Part shown: one piece after another, positions 36,001 to 47,400 of the stretch
Layout: every line of letters begins with the position of its first letter
How positions within the stretch are numbered: position 1 is the stretch's first letter
Assembly: GCA_947579665.1 (NCBI GenBank)
Contig: OX388345.1
Location: 57,837,454 to 57,901,453 of the forward strand
Source of the DNA: Sympetrum striolatum
Lineage: Eukaryota; Arthropoda; Insecta; Odonata; Libellulidae
Length of the DNA stretch: 64,000 bases
Direction of reading: 5' to 3'
Program-made: the position numbers and the translations under genes
Notes under the pieces: model-generated
Databases searched by the model: none
Seen by the model: only the letters and a program-made list of their open reading frames with translations
What the model was told of the DNA's origin: nothing

Positions 36001-37249
36001 AGACTTCCGAAGATATGATTTCTATTATATGCCTCTAATCCCTTGTTATATTCAACTTTTCGCACATTACACACGTCGCTAGTGATAGATACTGGATTTA
36101 GACGGAGATAAAATTGGATTTGTTTGATCAATGAGACATGGCGCTGAAAATTGAAATATATATTAAATTTATGTTTATCGGAAATTTGAAAATAGAAAAT
36201 ATTCTGTGAAAATTGATCATTTAAAATAGAATATAATCTGAGGATCGTTCAAATTTATGATAAAATCGAAGAGAATTCAACTTTCGTGTAAAATAAATCA
36301 TTTATAAAACTTAAAATAATTAAAATTACTGTTATTGATGAAACGTTAAAGTATGCTTTATTGTCATTGTATAGTATCGATTGGGAAAATCCTGCCTTAA
36401 GTGATTAGGGCAAGTTCTGAATAGCTTGATTAATTTTGCGATTCCATAGTCCCAGGAGATAAAAATATCTATGACAGCATTTCACATGAGAGATTTCAGT
36501 TACTTATCAATGATGGAATGGCATTTACATAAATTATAAAAATAAGAAATTATAAGAGGATGTTAGAGCCAATTCTACTAATCTTTCCAAAAACATTATA
36601 CAACCTAAAAATGAAGAAGCTCCAAATTCAAATTTACCCCTATAATATTTAATAAAAAATAATGACTATATGCATGTGAAAGAAATTGTGATAAATGAAA
36701 CATCAGACTTTTTAATTGAATATTTTTTATGAAACTATTTCTCTATGAAGAGACTAGTGAACATTTAATTTAAGTTTGGTAATTTCTCAGGGTATAGAGT
36801 TTGAGAGATATAGAGAAAATTAAACCTAACTCTCATTTACGAATTATGTTACATATTTCATCTCTTTTAATATTCATTCCTTGCCACTTTCGACCTATCT
36901 TTCGCTAACCCCATCCTGATCGTCTATTATATATGCATGTAGTAAATTCATGTAAGTAAATTTAGTAAATTCAATTCAAGTAGTACATGAGTTCTCTACA
37001 ATGGTTATAAGTGCCTCAGCGTATTTAAAAAAAATGTCCAACTTCAGCTCTCTCATCCTCAAAACACGCCTTCGAAGAATTTGCCTCAACTCCGAAATTA
37101 AATTCCCTTGCTATTTTACTCGTTTTCTGTGAAAATTAGGTACAATCCGGTCGTCATATCATTTTGTTTCAATCAATTCTATCAACATTGATGCATTACG
37201 ATTTTAAAGAAGCTCGAAAAACAGTGTTTCCCTGGGCGAAGTTCTTATA
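36001..37249. other. Gene-free AT-rich stretch
   Basis: Nothing recognisable beyond short imperfect repeats of GTAAATT at about 36945-36975. Confidence 0.6.
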
Positions 37250-38689
37250 GCACAGCAAATGTTTGAGATTCACCGTTGGCGATTTTTTTCTTCGCAAACA
37301 TTTCGCACGCAACCGCTCTAAGACTAAGCGTGACCTCCGAAGGACGCTAAGGTCAAGGAAGTCTGCGGGGAGAGGCTATTTTTTTGGAGGGATAAAAAAA
37401 TCAAGTTGGAAGTCCATCCCAACTTCTTTACTTAGTCCACGGCTTCATAAGCTGGCGAAAAAAATATGTTTACTGTAGCGTAACTTTCTTGATTCCCCTG
37501 TGAGTTTAATGGATAAACGGAACATCCCACTATGCATTGAAGCTAAAAGTACCCATAATAAAGCGCCAAATAAATGGCTTTAAACTTATCCGCGGAAGAT
37601 TTTAAGCCTCACCGTGGTGTTCATTATTTTTAAGGTAAACTTTCCCGTGTGAATTGATAACAGCGGGTGGTTTGTTATTTATAAGAATTATGGTGTCTGG
37701 TAACAGGTTCTTCATTCTGAAATAAAACTCAGAATATCTTGTCTTCGGTTGGGAACGAGTTTTTGAAATCTTTCCCCTCATTATTTTCATCAATTTAACT
37801 ATATGATAATGATAAGTATTTATCTCCTTACAAAATACAGTATCGCTTATAAAAATAATGATAAAACAAATACAAGTTCTTGATAACACTACGGTGGGGT
37901 TACTAAAATAATCCATGTGTCGCTTAGCTTTGCCAACATTATAATTTACATGATATTAATGTTCTTATGCTTCCATGAGAAAGTAAGTCAACAAGTTAAG
38001 CAAATAATGAATATCGACTGTTATTTTTATAATTAACATTCTAGAATTTTCTCATAAGTAATATGCTAATAACTCTAACGCCCTACTCTTACTTCATCTA
38101 TTAAATATGCATTTCATTATTCAAGATACATCTGACGAATTGGCATCAAAAATCAGTTATTGTTTATTATGGTTGAAAAACAAATATTTCAAATCTAAAG
38201 TGACGAAAAAACGAAAGACAGCCAGAAACATTTAGTATCACTGAATTTCTTAATTTGTGAACTAGAATTTCGTAATTTTCGTACAGGGCAATATATAACT
38301 CAATTTTACTAGTGCCCGTTTTTGGTATTACAAATAAATTTAATATACCTCAGATGTAAAAAATTCAGAAGCAGACATTCGAACCATTTGGAAGCCTGTG
38401 CTAAGTAAATTTTAGGTTCGACACTTTGGTCTCAAATGTTTAGTAGATTTGTTTCATTAAATAATTATAACTAATAATATCCTCATTTTCTCTCACACAT
38501 TTAAGTCAAATTCCAGATATGTTGAAACATAACCTCAAAACATGCAAAAATAATCTCAGTCATAGAGACGTTTTTGCATATAATAATTGGTACATGGTAT
38601 CAATGTAGATGTAGATGGACAGTAAACAGTATCAAAAATAATATCGTTAAAAAACAAACTGTAAAAATCTGAGGGAGAATCAGGAGTTT
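37250..38689. other. Gene-free stretch
   Basis: A GC-richer spot lies at about 37270-37460. The frame 37263-37478 is basic and unrecognised; the minus-strand frame 37602-37916 is AT-driven. No repeats are identified. Confidence 0.5.
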
Positions 38690-39460
38690 ATTGGGATAAA
38701 CAAAGCTTGAAAAGAATCTTGAGCCGTTTCACAGCTGAAACACACCTAATGCAGGAGCGAACATTTTTCGAAGAAGACCTTTGGTCGTCGCATAAAGGGA
38801 AAGCAAACAGGGAGCGAAGAGATATGAAAAGAGAGAGTGGACGTGTGAAGAGGGATGGAAGAAAGCAACAAGGAGTGGGCAAAAAGAGGTACAATGGGAC
38901 GAACGTGTAATCTCGTCCACTTCTTCGAGTCCAGCAGCGTGTGAACTCATCTCTCTCGTACAATTCCGATCTGAAACCGTTGGGAGCTACATCTCCCAAG
39001 AATTTCTTGCACTTCCAATGCGAGTGTGTGCCGAGTGCACTGGTGTGTGAGCGAGCCTTTAAGTACAGTTTAATTACTGCAATACTGTTATGTGCCGCAG
39101 CTCCATGGAATCTCGTGGGTGCCGTTTCCTACATCTTCACCCCTTTCCTTCGGTCATTCCCACAAGATGCTTTCCTCCGATTCCCTCTCTGCACTTACTC
39201 TTAATCCGTCTCACTGTCTTCAAACATCCTCATCTTTTACGTGAGGAAGGAAGCAAGTAGTTCGATGGGGGTGGCGTTTCGCCGCGCGTGTCTTTCCAAT
39301 TTGTTTTCTTCCAACGCTTCTTCGGAAGGCATAAAATCTATTTGCGCCCTCAGTTATCCGCAACTGGCGAATTCGGCGGATTCGTTCTCTTGGGATCGAA
39401 TTAACATTTTGACTTTCCCGTTTGCTCTTTTTCCGTGAGGTTTCCATGTATTTTAAGAGA
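38690..39460. other. GC-richer island, purine-rich then pyrimidine-rich
   Basis: The plus strand is G+A-rich at 38780-38910 and becomes C+T-rich at 39110-39330. Overlapping frames on both strands (including 38688-38999 minus and 38941-39204 plus) are unrecognised. Candidate regulatory or old transcribed sequence. Confidence 0.25.
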
Positions 39461-40140
39461 ACGAATTAAGACGTCAAGTCGTTGAGACAACTAACCGTGG
39501 GCAGAGAATCGAGTAATGCTAATGAACGTGTGCTAGTAATTACTGCTAACTATTACTTCCGCATATTTTTTTTAAGGTTCGATATTATCTTCTCAGATAT
39601 TTAAATATCCTTTTCTTCCTAAGGTTCATCTTCAAGAAATCTCTTTTTCTATTATGTATCTATCTTATAATTCATCTAAAGGTCGTTGAAGCTACAGTTA
39701 ATACATATAGAAATACTTTTTCTTTTCTGTGATGGAAATTCCTTTAAAAGGAAAGGGGCTACGTAATGAACAATGAAATACAGAGATTTATGAACGATGG
39801 TTTTTTTTATAATTATGATCAAAACACAATTTTAATTGTTACCTATTAATAAGTGCTCATTAACTGTATGACGGTTTAAAATTATTTTCTTATATTGATT
39901 TAGAACATTAGCAGCTTACGATGGTTTTCTTTTTCTTTTAAATTAATTTTTTCTGAGAAGAAATGAGAAGCAGACTTCGTATTTTCAACAAGAAATTTTT
40001 AAGTAAACTTAGAGATTGTGGAAGTGATGGGGGCATCCGCGACTCTAACCAATGAAATCACTTTCACGAACCCCTCCTCTCACCTCCTCACTCTACCTTC
40101 AAAACTAGATGTAAAGATATAAATTGTCTGTTTTCCGTTG
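39461..40140. other. Gene-free AT-rich stretch
   Basis: Nothing recognised. Confidence 0.6.
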
Positions 40141-40230
40141 AATGTACCCGAAGATGGCTGCAAGACCGAAACCGATCGTTTATTAAAACATTTCTTGTGG
40201 AAAATACGAAGTTGCTTCTCATTTCTTAAA
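40141..40230 (+). repeat. CGAAACC-type repeat with near-complete hammerhead fold
   Basis: AATGTAC (40141-40147) can pair with GTTTATT (40178-40184), with one mismatch and one G-T pair, as stem I. Then comes CCGAAGA (hammerhead CUGANGA with one change), a short stem II (GGCT, GCAA tetraloop, GACC, one mismatch), GAAA (40168-40171), CCGA and TC. This is the complete order of hammerhead parts. A related sequence on the opposite strand at 40753-40790 shares GGTCGAAACCGGTC and the downstream TTTATTAAAACATTT-like run. The C at core position 4 would impair cleavage. The element to which it belongs is not identified. Confidence 0.4.
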
Positions 40231-40699
40231 TGGCGTTCCACCAAGTACGGTCAGATCACATCGAATTCATAAATTTTTCTGTTTTGGTTCAATAATCTTT
40301 CTAAATCCCTTATCCAGTTACATTAGAACGTATTTTTGAGGTAACACATTATACATATAATCGACATCTGATTCCTGGCATAATGAGAGAGCTTGCATAT
40401 TACTCTAGAATTTTGGCTATGATATGTAATATTCATAACTTATCACAATGCTGGTAATAAAACTTGTCTGGACGTTTATGAAATCCCCAAAGGTTCAGTT
40501 GTAACTTCCAATGGCAAATTAAGAGGAGATAATTCAAGGGAAGATGTAAAGGGTTCCTGGTTCCATTTAGAAAGACAAACGTTAAGTGATGTACGGTCGC
40601 TAACTAATGCTGTTTTGATACTGATCCACGGTTAAGTTATTTAAACAAGGCACAAGTTAAAATTAATCGAAGGAGCTGCTAATTGGTGAAATTGCATTA
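40231..40699. other. Gene-free stretch between two inverted repeat copies
   Basis: No gene is recognised. It separates the two opposed CGAAACC-type copies and could be the interior of a foldback element. Confidence 0.4.
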
Positions 40700-40800
40700 T
40701 GTGGAAAATAACCAAGAAAAAGTTTCACAAAATGTTTTGTTTATTGCAACCAGACCGGTTTCGACCAGTAATAGTTGTGGCCTCTACGGTAACCATAACT
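40700..40800 (-). repeat. CGAAACC-type repeat, opposite orientation
   Basis: On the minus strand, GGCC (40779-40782) and GGTC (40763-40766) can pair as a stem. They are followed by GAAA, the self-complementary CCGG, then TC, as in a hammerhead with a minimal stem III. The upstream core position reads CCGTAGA against CUGANGA, two changes. The downstream run with AATAAACAAAACATTTTGTG resembles the plus-strand copy at 40179-40200. Confidence 0.4.
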
Positions 40801-41029
40801 ATTTATAAAAAGTCCGGTCGAATTAAAAAAACAATATTGTAAGTTAAGTTTTCTAAGTTATTTCCCCCACGTGGCACAAGTCTTTAGAATCTTATAATAC
40901 TCGTAAAATGGTAAAGTAGAATTATCGTATTGTCTGAAAACTAATTTCAAAATTTCTCGCAATACCTGCCTCAGAGTAAGTTGTTATAAAAGAAGAGAAA
41001 ACTCGTCTCGATAATTTGAATATAGCTAT
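40801..41029. other. Gene-free AT-rich stretch
   Basis: Nothing recognised. Confidence 0.6.
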
Positions 41030-41240
41030 CAACATAACCCGAAAATCGATTTAAAAAACCGTGGAAAGGGTCGTGCATTCGAATTTGCCACGCATTTAAC
41101 ACGCTTTGCTGTTGAGGGAGCGCTTAGCTCCGTAGCAGGAGGAAACATGTTCGTGTTAATGAAGCAGGCGTAAGTTCTTCATCGGTGAGTCAAGTTATGC
41201 GTAATTAGAGAGTAACGAGATATACCTCGGGACGTAACTG
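41030..41240 (+). other. GC-richer patch with weak exon-like signals
   Basis: GGAAACATG at 41141-41149 has an acceptable start-codon context and opens a short frame (MFVLMKQA) that runs into GTAAGT at 41170, a good splice donor. A second donor-like GTGAGT is at 41186. Eight codons are too few to support a gene, so this is noted only as a possible first coding exon. Confidence 0.12.
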
Positions 41241-42032
41241 AAAGGTTAATTAACAACGATCGATTTAATTAATGAGTATCGAGATTCAAAGACTACTAAA
41301 AGTAATCCATCCTTGCTTTAATTTTCAGGAATGCTTACATACCAACTAAGGATAACAAAGCAGCAAAGTATTCCTATGATTATTCTTGACATGCTTAACA
41401 TTATTTTACTTTTATTATTTATGAGATATTTAGTTATTGTACCTCTTTTACTTCTTCTATCAAGTTAAAGTTCACGGCCTGGATCTAACAGCCTCTTCCC
41501 GGTATTTTAATTATTTATCGAACTTACAAAAATCATAATTTACAAATCAAGGAATTATCGTCTACATTATCAGTAGGATTAAATTTAACTCTTTTCCATC
41601 TATATATGTCTTCGATGCAACTATATTCAATTCTGAAGGAGTGCTTTCTTTTCTTTTCAAATTAAATTAGTTTCATGTTTATTCTAATAAGGAGGTGAAG
41701 CATTTTTATCTTCTTATCAGGCATGATAATATTGCCTAATTAGGCTACCACTGTATATAATCCGTTACATTAAACATTCATTCACAAGTACTCTTATTTG
41801 CATTGCCTGCCATTTCACCAAGAACTCATTTTTCCTGAAGTTCAAGCCGTTTTCATTAGCTTCTGTATTCTGTTTATAGTTAAGTTTCACAAAGCCGATG
41901 TATCTTGTTACTTCCATCACTCCCCATATTCGGAATACCATAGATATCATAAAATAAGAATTCCTTACATTTTACTGCTACTTCCTGATGTGTTTTTTTA
42001 AATTTCAAATGAACTCAGAGCCGTCTATTTCC
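41241..42032. other. Gene-free AT-rich stretch
   Basis: No gene, RNA or repeat is recognised. Confidence 0.6.
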
Positions 42033-42175
42033 CTCGGCCGTAATATTTCCGTTATTCTAGCCACCTCGTAAATTTTACGATTAAACACCGCTGAAACTTT
42101 TTCAATCCCGAATTAAGTCAATGCCAAGTTTGCTTCTCGCTCGTAATATTTTCCGTTATTCCAGTTACCTTGGCC
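42033..42175 (+). repeat. Diverged 36-bp direct repeat
   Basis: CGTAATATTTCCGTTATTC at 42039-42057 recurs with one inserted T at 42142-42161, about 103 bp away. Flanking CTCG and a following CTAGCCACCT/CCAGTTACCT are also similar. The DNA between is not alike, so this is a local duplication or a pair of similar binding sites within a GC-richer block (42000-42340). Confidence 0.6.
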
Positions 42176-42340
42176 TGCGTAACGGGCTGATGGAGAGGAC
42201 ACGCAAATTCTCGCAATTTTTCGTTTTGAGACGGTCCCTCTCAGAAATCGGTCACTGGAAAAAAGTCTCTATTCACTCAGTGGGGAAATGAAAAGTTTTT
42301 ACGGATACGCAGCTGACGAGTGATACTCAATGTTGTTTAC

Positions 42341-43429
42341 CTTATAGTGTGTGAGATTGACAGGCCATGCTTTTCAGTCATCACTAACTGATTTATGTTC
42401 GATAATGTTCTTGGGAGCGGGCATTTTTGGGATTTAAAGATGAATTGATTTCACATTGCTATTTTTGCTAGTAATTTTCTAACTGATTTCCGCGGGTAGA
42501 TCCCCTAATTGCATACAATTTTCTGTTCGTTCAACCGTGATGCACCAAAATATGAAACCTGAATGCATCTCTCCTATAATTGCTTTCAACGCTTTTAGGC
42601 ATAAGATGAACTGTATTTTTTAATAAAACTTGAATTGAAAATACCTCCTGAGGTAGAATGGTTTTCGTAGAATTTACCAGGATCTTTTTGAGTTCTTCTG
42701 TTCCGTAAAATTAATTTAATTCATCAGAGGCAGCTTTTAATTCCTTGTTCTATTTCAAATATACCTCACCGTAGATATCTGTATTGATTTATTTGGTTTT
42801 TCTGAGTTATCTCAAGAGATTCTTGTGAGGCAGAATTTCCCATATTTTCCACATTTGACTTTAATATCACCCCGAAGTTTCGTGTTCGCTCTTATTCATT
42901 TGAATTTTTTTTGATTAATTATTTTATGATTTACTTTTAAAACTAATTTTTATACTCTACTTTTATACTATTTTTTAAATTATAGTTTTACTTTACTATA
43001 TAGTAAAAAGATATGCCACGTTGAAGGAAACAAGTGTTTGATCCTTTCATTCAATTCTACCTTACATAATATTTATTAGCAAAATACCAGAGTTTATATG
43101 CCCGTAGTAAATGTCATTATTATTAATGTCTCTTTATTGTAGATAACAGCATTTTTTACACACTTGATCATTAAAACTTTATATTTAAGTTTTAAAATTC
43201 TTTATTAATCTTTTACTTAAAAGCTGTAAATGCACAAAACTGTACAAATGTAGAAAACATGTACTTCATTCCTTCCTTCTTCTCTTCGTCTAACAGCAGT
43301 AATTTTAATTTTAAAATCACTTTCAACGCATTTCAGGCTGATTTCACGCAAGAATAGAGTCCATCAATCCCCTGTCCATGCAATGTTGTAAGCCATAATT
43401 CACCCATTCATTTCCCTATCGAATCCATA
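42341..43429. other. Gene-free AT-rich stretch
   Basis: Very AT-rich from 42900 to 43020. No gene or repeat is recognised. Confidence 0.6.
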
Positions 43430-43920
43430 TTGATCTCTCTCCCGACGCATTTCAAGCGTTCCTCGACACCGACTCCCACCCACGGCTTCTCGTTACTTCA
43501 CTTTCATCCCCTCCCCACTTACCTTATTACGACAAATAGCCTATTATTATCTCATCCATCAACCCTTTCCCACCCTCGGACTTTCTCTCTTCCACCCCCG
43601 TCTTCTTTGCTCGCGCGCGACTGTGGGAAAGTAGCGAGGCGCTAACCCATTAGCGGTGTGACAGTGGTGAGAGGGGCCACTGGACTCGGAATAACGGGGC
43701 GGAAGCTGCGAGTGGGGGCCTGGGGTGAAAAGTGGTCGGGGGCGACGTCCCATAGGTGCTAAAGAGTGGAGGAAGCATATTTTTTAAGCCTCGGATTCCC
43801 TCCATCCATCGTGTCACTGAGTAATGCGTCCGTTTCTACCACTTAAACGCACTTACTCTCTCTCTTTCCTCTCGTTTTCTTCCCTTATCTCCTTCCACCT
43901 TCTGCAAGGTCGAATTTGGA
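43430..43920. promoter_or_regulatory. GC-rich island with strand-skew switch
   Basis: Up to about 43605 the plus strand is C+T-rich; from about 43620 it is G+A-rich. The change occurs at the CpG-rich GCTCGCGCGCGAC. Such a switch is seen at divergent transcription start regions and some replication origins. Frames on both strands (43430-43645 plus, 43559-43753 minus) are rich in Pro, Ser and Arg, as composition predicts, and are not recognised. From about 43840 the strand is C+T-rich again. Confidence 0.3.
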
Positions 43921-44330
43921 GATCTATGTGAAACTCAATCTCGAAAAAAAAAGTTCGTTTATTAATTGACAAAACGTTTTATATGTTTTTGTTTCTTTTA
44001 ATGGTGTATAAAACTATTTCAATAGGTGCTGCCCATGGCTTGCCCTCTATAGAGACCGATCGATTTCAATAGTTCTTTCATTAGTTAACAATACGTTCTA
44101 TATGGAATTTAACCTTAATATGTATAACACTTATTCAATACTCCCCATGGCTTGCCCTCTATGAAGGTCGATCGATTTCAAAAGTTCTTTTACTAGTTAA
44201 CAATACGCTTTATGTGGGATTTAACCTTTACATGTATAACACTTATTCAATACTGCTCATGGTTTGCCTTCTATAAAATCGTTATCGATTTATATTAATC
44301 ATTTTACATATATCACGAATTCACAACTAG
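43921..44330 (+). repeat. 112-bp tandem repeat array
   Basis: CCATGGCTTGCCCTCTAT recurs at 44033 and 44145, and in changed form at 44257, at exactly 112-bp spacing. Other unit landmarks are GATCGATTTC, TTAGTTAACAATACG and TGTATAACACTTATTCAAT. A more diverged unit precedes (43921-44032) and a partial one ends near 44330, giving about 3.5 copies. It sits upstream of the LINE 3' end at 44540, in the same orientation, and may belong to its 3' untranslated region. Confidence 0.85.
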
Positions 44331-44539
44331 TTCTGATAACATGATAGCGCAGAAGATTAATATTGTGTATTATTGTTTTGTACAGTTGTGAATTTATCAA
44401 CATCTTTTATTTTTATTATTTTATGTAGTTATGTAAATGGTTAACATTTATTTAATTTTCAACGTGTCTATGTTTATTGATGTATCCCATATATGTACCT
44501 ATTGATAGTGTATTTATAAAATATAATCATGTTTCTTAC

Positions 44540-44793
44540 CATCATTTTAGTAATGACTATCGGTAGGTATGCGCAGGTTTTTCACACCCCCTTCTTAGTG
44601 GGTGTTTTCCTGCAGTGGATACATCATTTTCCTAAGATTTGTTTAGGTTTTTTACATCCACAATTCTTCTCATATTTTTTTCATACTTTCTCTTTTATTT
44701 ATTAATATATTCTATGACGATGGGTTAGATGGAAGAGGAGACTTTTAGTCTTAATTTCGCCCGAATAAAGCCGTTTAATTATTATTATTATTA
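44540..44793 (+). mobile_element. LINE 3' end with nested stem-loop (copy 3)
   Basis: GCAGG (44573-44577) pairs with CCTGC (44609-44613), enclosing ACACCC (44584-44589) paired with GGGTGT (44600-44605). The sequence then runs to CGATGGGTTAGATGG, GAAGAGGAGACTTTTAG, TTTCGCCCGAATAAAGCCG and an (ATT)n tail at 44777-44793. The same parts in the same order occur on the minus strand at 28348-28568. This is the 3' untranslated end of a non-LTR retrotransposon. No open reading frame remains upstream; a 112-bp tandem array lies there instead. Confidence 0.65.
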
Positions 44794-46061
44794 AGTCATT
44801 TAATTTTACGAACATAGTGGGTTTAAGTGTTTTTGGCCAAAAATATAATGAAAATAAATATCCAGATGTAAAAGAATTCGTTTTTGCGTTTGTTGAAAAT
44901 AGAAAATGCTTGTTTCATGTTTTGTATCTGACTTCCCGTCAATTATGTGTAATGTCTTCTTAAAGAAATTTTCTTGATTCTTATCCTTTCTTTGAAAGGG
45001 GCCTTAAATCACTGGCGGTGATTGATAGCCGAGTTTGTGTTATCATTTTTCTTCCCTTACTTTAAATAGAAAGAGAATAAACGTTAATGAAATTTAAAAT
45101 GGAATTTTAAAATCGGAAGTTTAACCTCTCCTAGATGAATATTTAACCCCACAGTATGATGATATAAAAGTAAAAAGCGATTAATATCTTAAAATGTATG
45201 GAAGTGTAATAAGTAGATATACAGAATTGAGGACTTAACATTCTTTCTCATCCCAAGTAATTATCTCAGATATTTTGTCTCAGAAAGGATGACTCACATA
45301 TTAACTAAATAATAATTATGTCAAGTTTAAATAAAATTTTTTTTAAAAGAGAAATTTTTTGAAAGAAACATCGAGTTCTTGTAAAACTTAACTGAAATTA
45401 AAGAGAATTCCTTAAATGAAGTTATATTAAATCAATTACTAAGAATCACTTAATATCTGATTTAATTCCCTAAGTCACTCCGAAAAACTCGAAAAGGGTT
45501 TAGTTTAATGAAAGTATTGCTTACCTCTGCCACTCTCTAAACCGACGTCCCACGCTCCCACACGACTATTTCTGATTATTTCGCTACTTTCCCTACCTCT
45601 CTTTTTCTCGGTCCATCTCGTGTTTTGTCTTCTGAGGTCTCTTTTGCATCAGCTCTTTCTTTCCTTTCGCCGACTGCGGCTCACACACACAAACAGTGCC
45701 GCTCGTTAAAGATTTTCTCACACATGTTCTCTTTTGTTTCGCCTTCTCTACATGTGTGACTTATCCATACGCAGGCCTCTTTTAGACCCTCGCCTTCCCC
45801 TTTGTTTTTCCCTGCGTTGTTAGGGACAATTTGTTTACCCAAAGTGACTGAAATCCTGCCAGACTTGTTTGTTCGTGAAGTATTTATAAAAAGCAAAGTG
45901 CGATTTCTGTCCGCGAGATTTTAAGTTTCTAAAAATAGAAGTTGGAATAGAAAATAGAACCCACCAAACTAAAATTTCCATTTGAGCCAAATTTATTTCG
46001 CCTTCTCATTTATTCTTCTCATTTTTCACGGTAGATGTAATGAGTGATTACTACCGCAGCC
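44794..46061. other. Gene-free stretch with pyrimidine-rich patch
   Basis: A C+T-rich, GC-richer patch lies at about 45520-45800, with a short CACACACACA run at 45682-45691. No gene is recognised. Confidence 0.5.
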
Positions 46062-46112
46062 ATCAAGCATTTCTGATGACTTAAAAGACGAAGTCGAAAA
46101 ACATTTAAACGT
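46062..46112 (+). repeat. Possible hammerhead-like motif
   Basis: CTGATGA (46073-46079) and GAAA (46096-46099) are separated by a segment in which GACTT pairs perfectly with AAGTC around an 8-nt loop. The stem overlaps the core GA, which is not ideal for a hammerhead, and no stem I is evident. It resembles the CTGATGA..GAAA pattern of the repeats at 274 and 40148 but may be chance. Confidence 0.2.
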
Positions 46113-46749
46113 TGCGTTAAAAATATGGTGAGATAGCTAACATTTCCAATGGCATTAATTAATGAAATATTAATAAATCATCATTAATATATAATAATAA
46201 TTTTATTTAATTAATTATTTTTTATATTTTACATTTTGAAAGTACTCTTTTTATCATTGGAGGTATATTTCAAAACAATTTATGCATACATATTCAGTAA
46301 AATATCTTAAATTACTTTTGATTTTATATCCAATCATATATATCTGTCTCAAATTTAGTAGTCAATACCTTCGATTTTAACTTTACCTTGATTGAAGTGC
46401 TGTTGAAAACATTCCATTCTTTATTGTATCAAGTTAAAGAACATCGACAGAAGAAATATGATAGACTCATTTTTAAGAAAATATAATGCCATTTATCTTT
46501 GGCCTAAACCAAAAACTATCAGTTAAATATTAATATTTGCTTTTATAACTATGATATTTGCCATGAATAACTTTGGATAAAATATTATTATTTGTCCAAT
46601 GTTTTAATACTCATTCAAATATTTATAATTTACTTAATTTTTTATAAGTCATTTATAAATAAAATTATTAAATATGAAATTAATAATTATAAAGTTTCCT
46701 AAAGGTAATATTTCTTTTTAAAATCAAATTTTACTTTCAAGAGTGGAAT
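46113..46749. other. Gene-free, very AT-rich stretch
   Basis: Nothing is recognised; composition is extremely AT-rich. Confidence 0.6.
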
Positions 46750-47400
46750 GTAAGATACTTTAAGTAAAGCGTGTTTGGAGGATATTTTCCCAGAAGAAGG
46801 AAACGATAAAGGAAAGGCTTAAAGGGAAAAGAAAAGTACTCATGAATACCAATTAAGTCGTGTGATGAACACAAAATCTCTGTCCTTCCAACTTCGCTTC
46901 CCATTCTATCTGCGCAGCATCAAGGGCCTCCTTGTATCACCTCCCTATCTCCCTGTTCGCCATCAACTCTTCCTCACTCTCCATCAATCTCCTTCCACTA
47001 CAGACTCCAATTCTCCCTCTGTTCCTCCAGCTACTTGTTCTACACCCACCCTCATACGTTCACGGGTGGGGGAGGCGGTGGAGGTTGAATCCGTGCGCTA
47101 AGGTTGACGACTCGTACTACGAGTTTTTATCTCTCCATTCTCTCCTCAGCTTCATTTGGGGCGAATTTCCTCCTTATCGCTCTCCTCTTTTTCTTCCACT
47201 TCCTCGTCTCTGGGGCTTCGTCCCTTTGTCGGTGGAATGTTTTCCCGCCTCGAGGGAAAATCACCAAGTCGTTCATCACGCGAGCGTGATGTATGATTTC
47301 TTTATTTCTGCGGCGGACTCTTCTTCCTTTTCCGTTCAAAATATGAGGAACTAACGTTGGTTCAACATCGCGTGAGGGATGCATATTTGATGGTAACCTA
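46750..47400. other. Pyrimidine-rich GC-richer island
   Basis: C+T-rich plus strand from about 46880 to 47060 and again 47120-47240. It contains the longest open frame of the window (46932-47354, 140 codons), but its Pro, Leu and Ser content follows from the base composition. It overlaps equally open frames on both strands, so it is not taken as a gene. Confidence 0.3.

Noticed and set aside
46932..47354. Longest open reading frame of the window (140 codons)
   Set aside because: Its Pro/Leu/Ser content follows from the C+T-rich strand, other frames and the opposite strand are equally open, and no protein pattern is recognisable.
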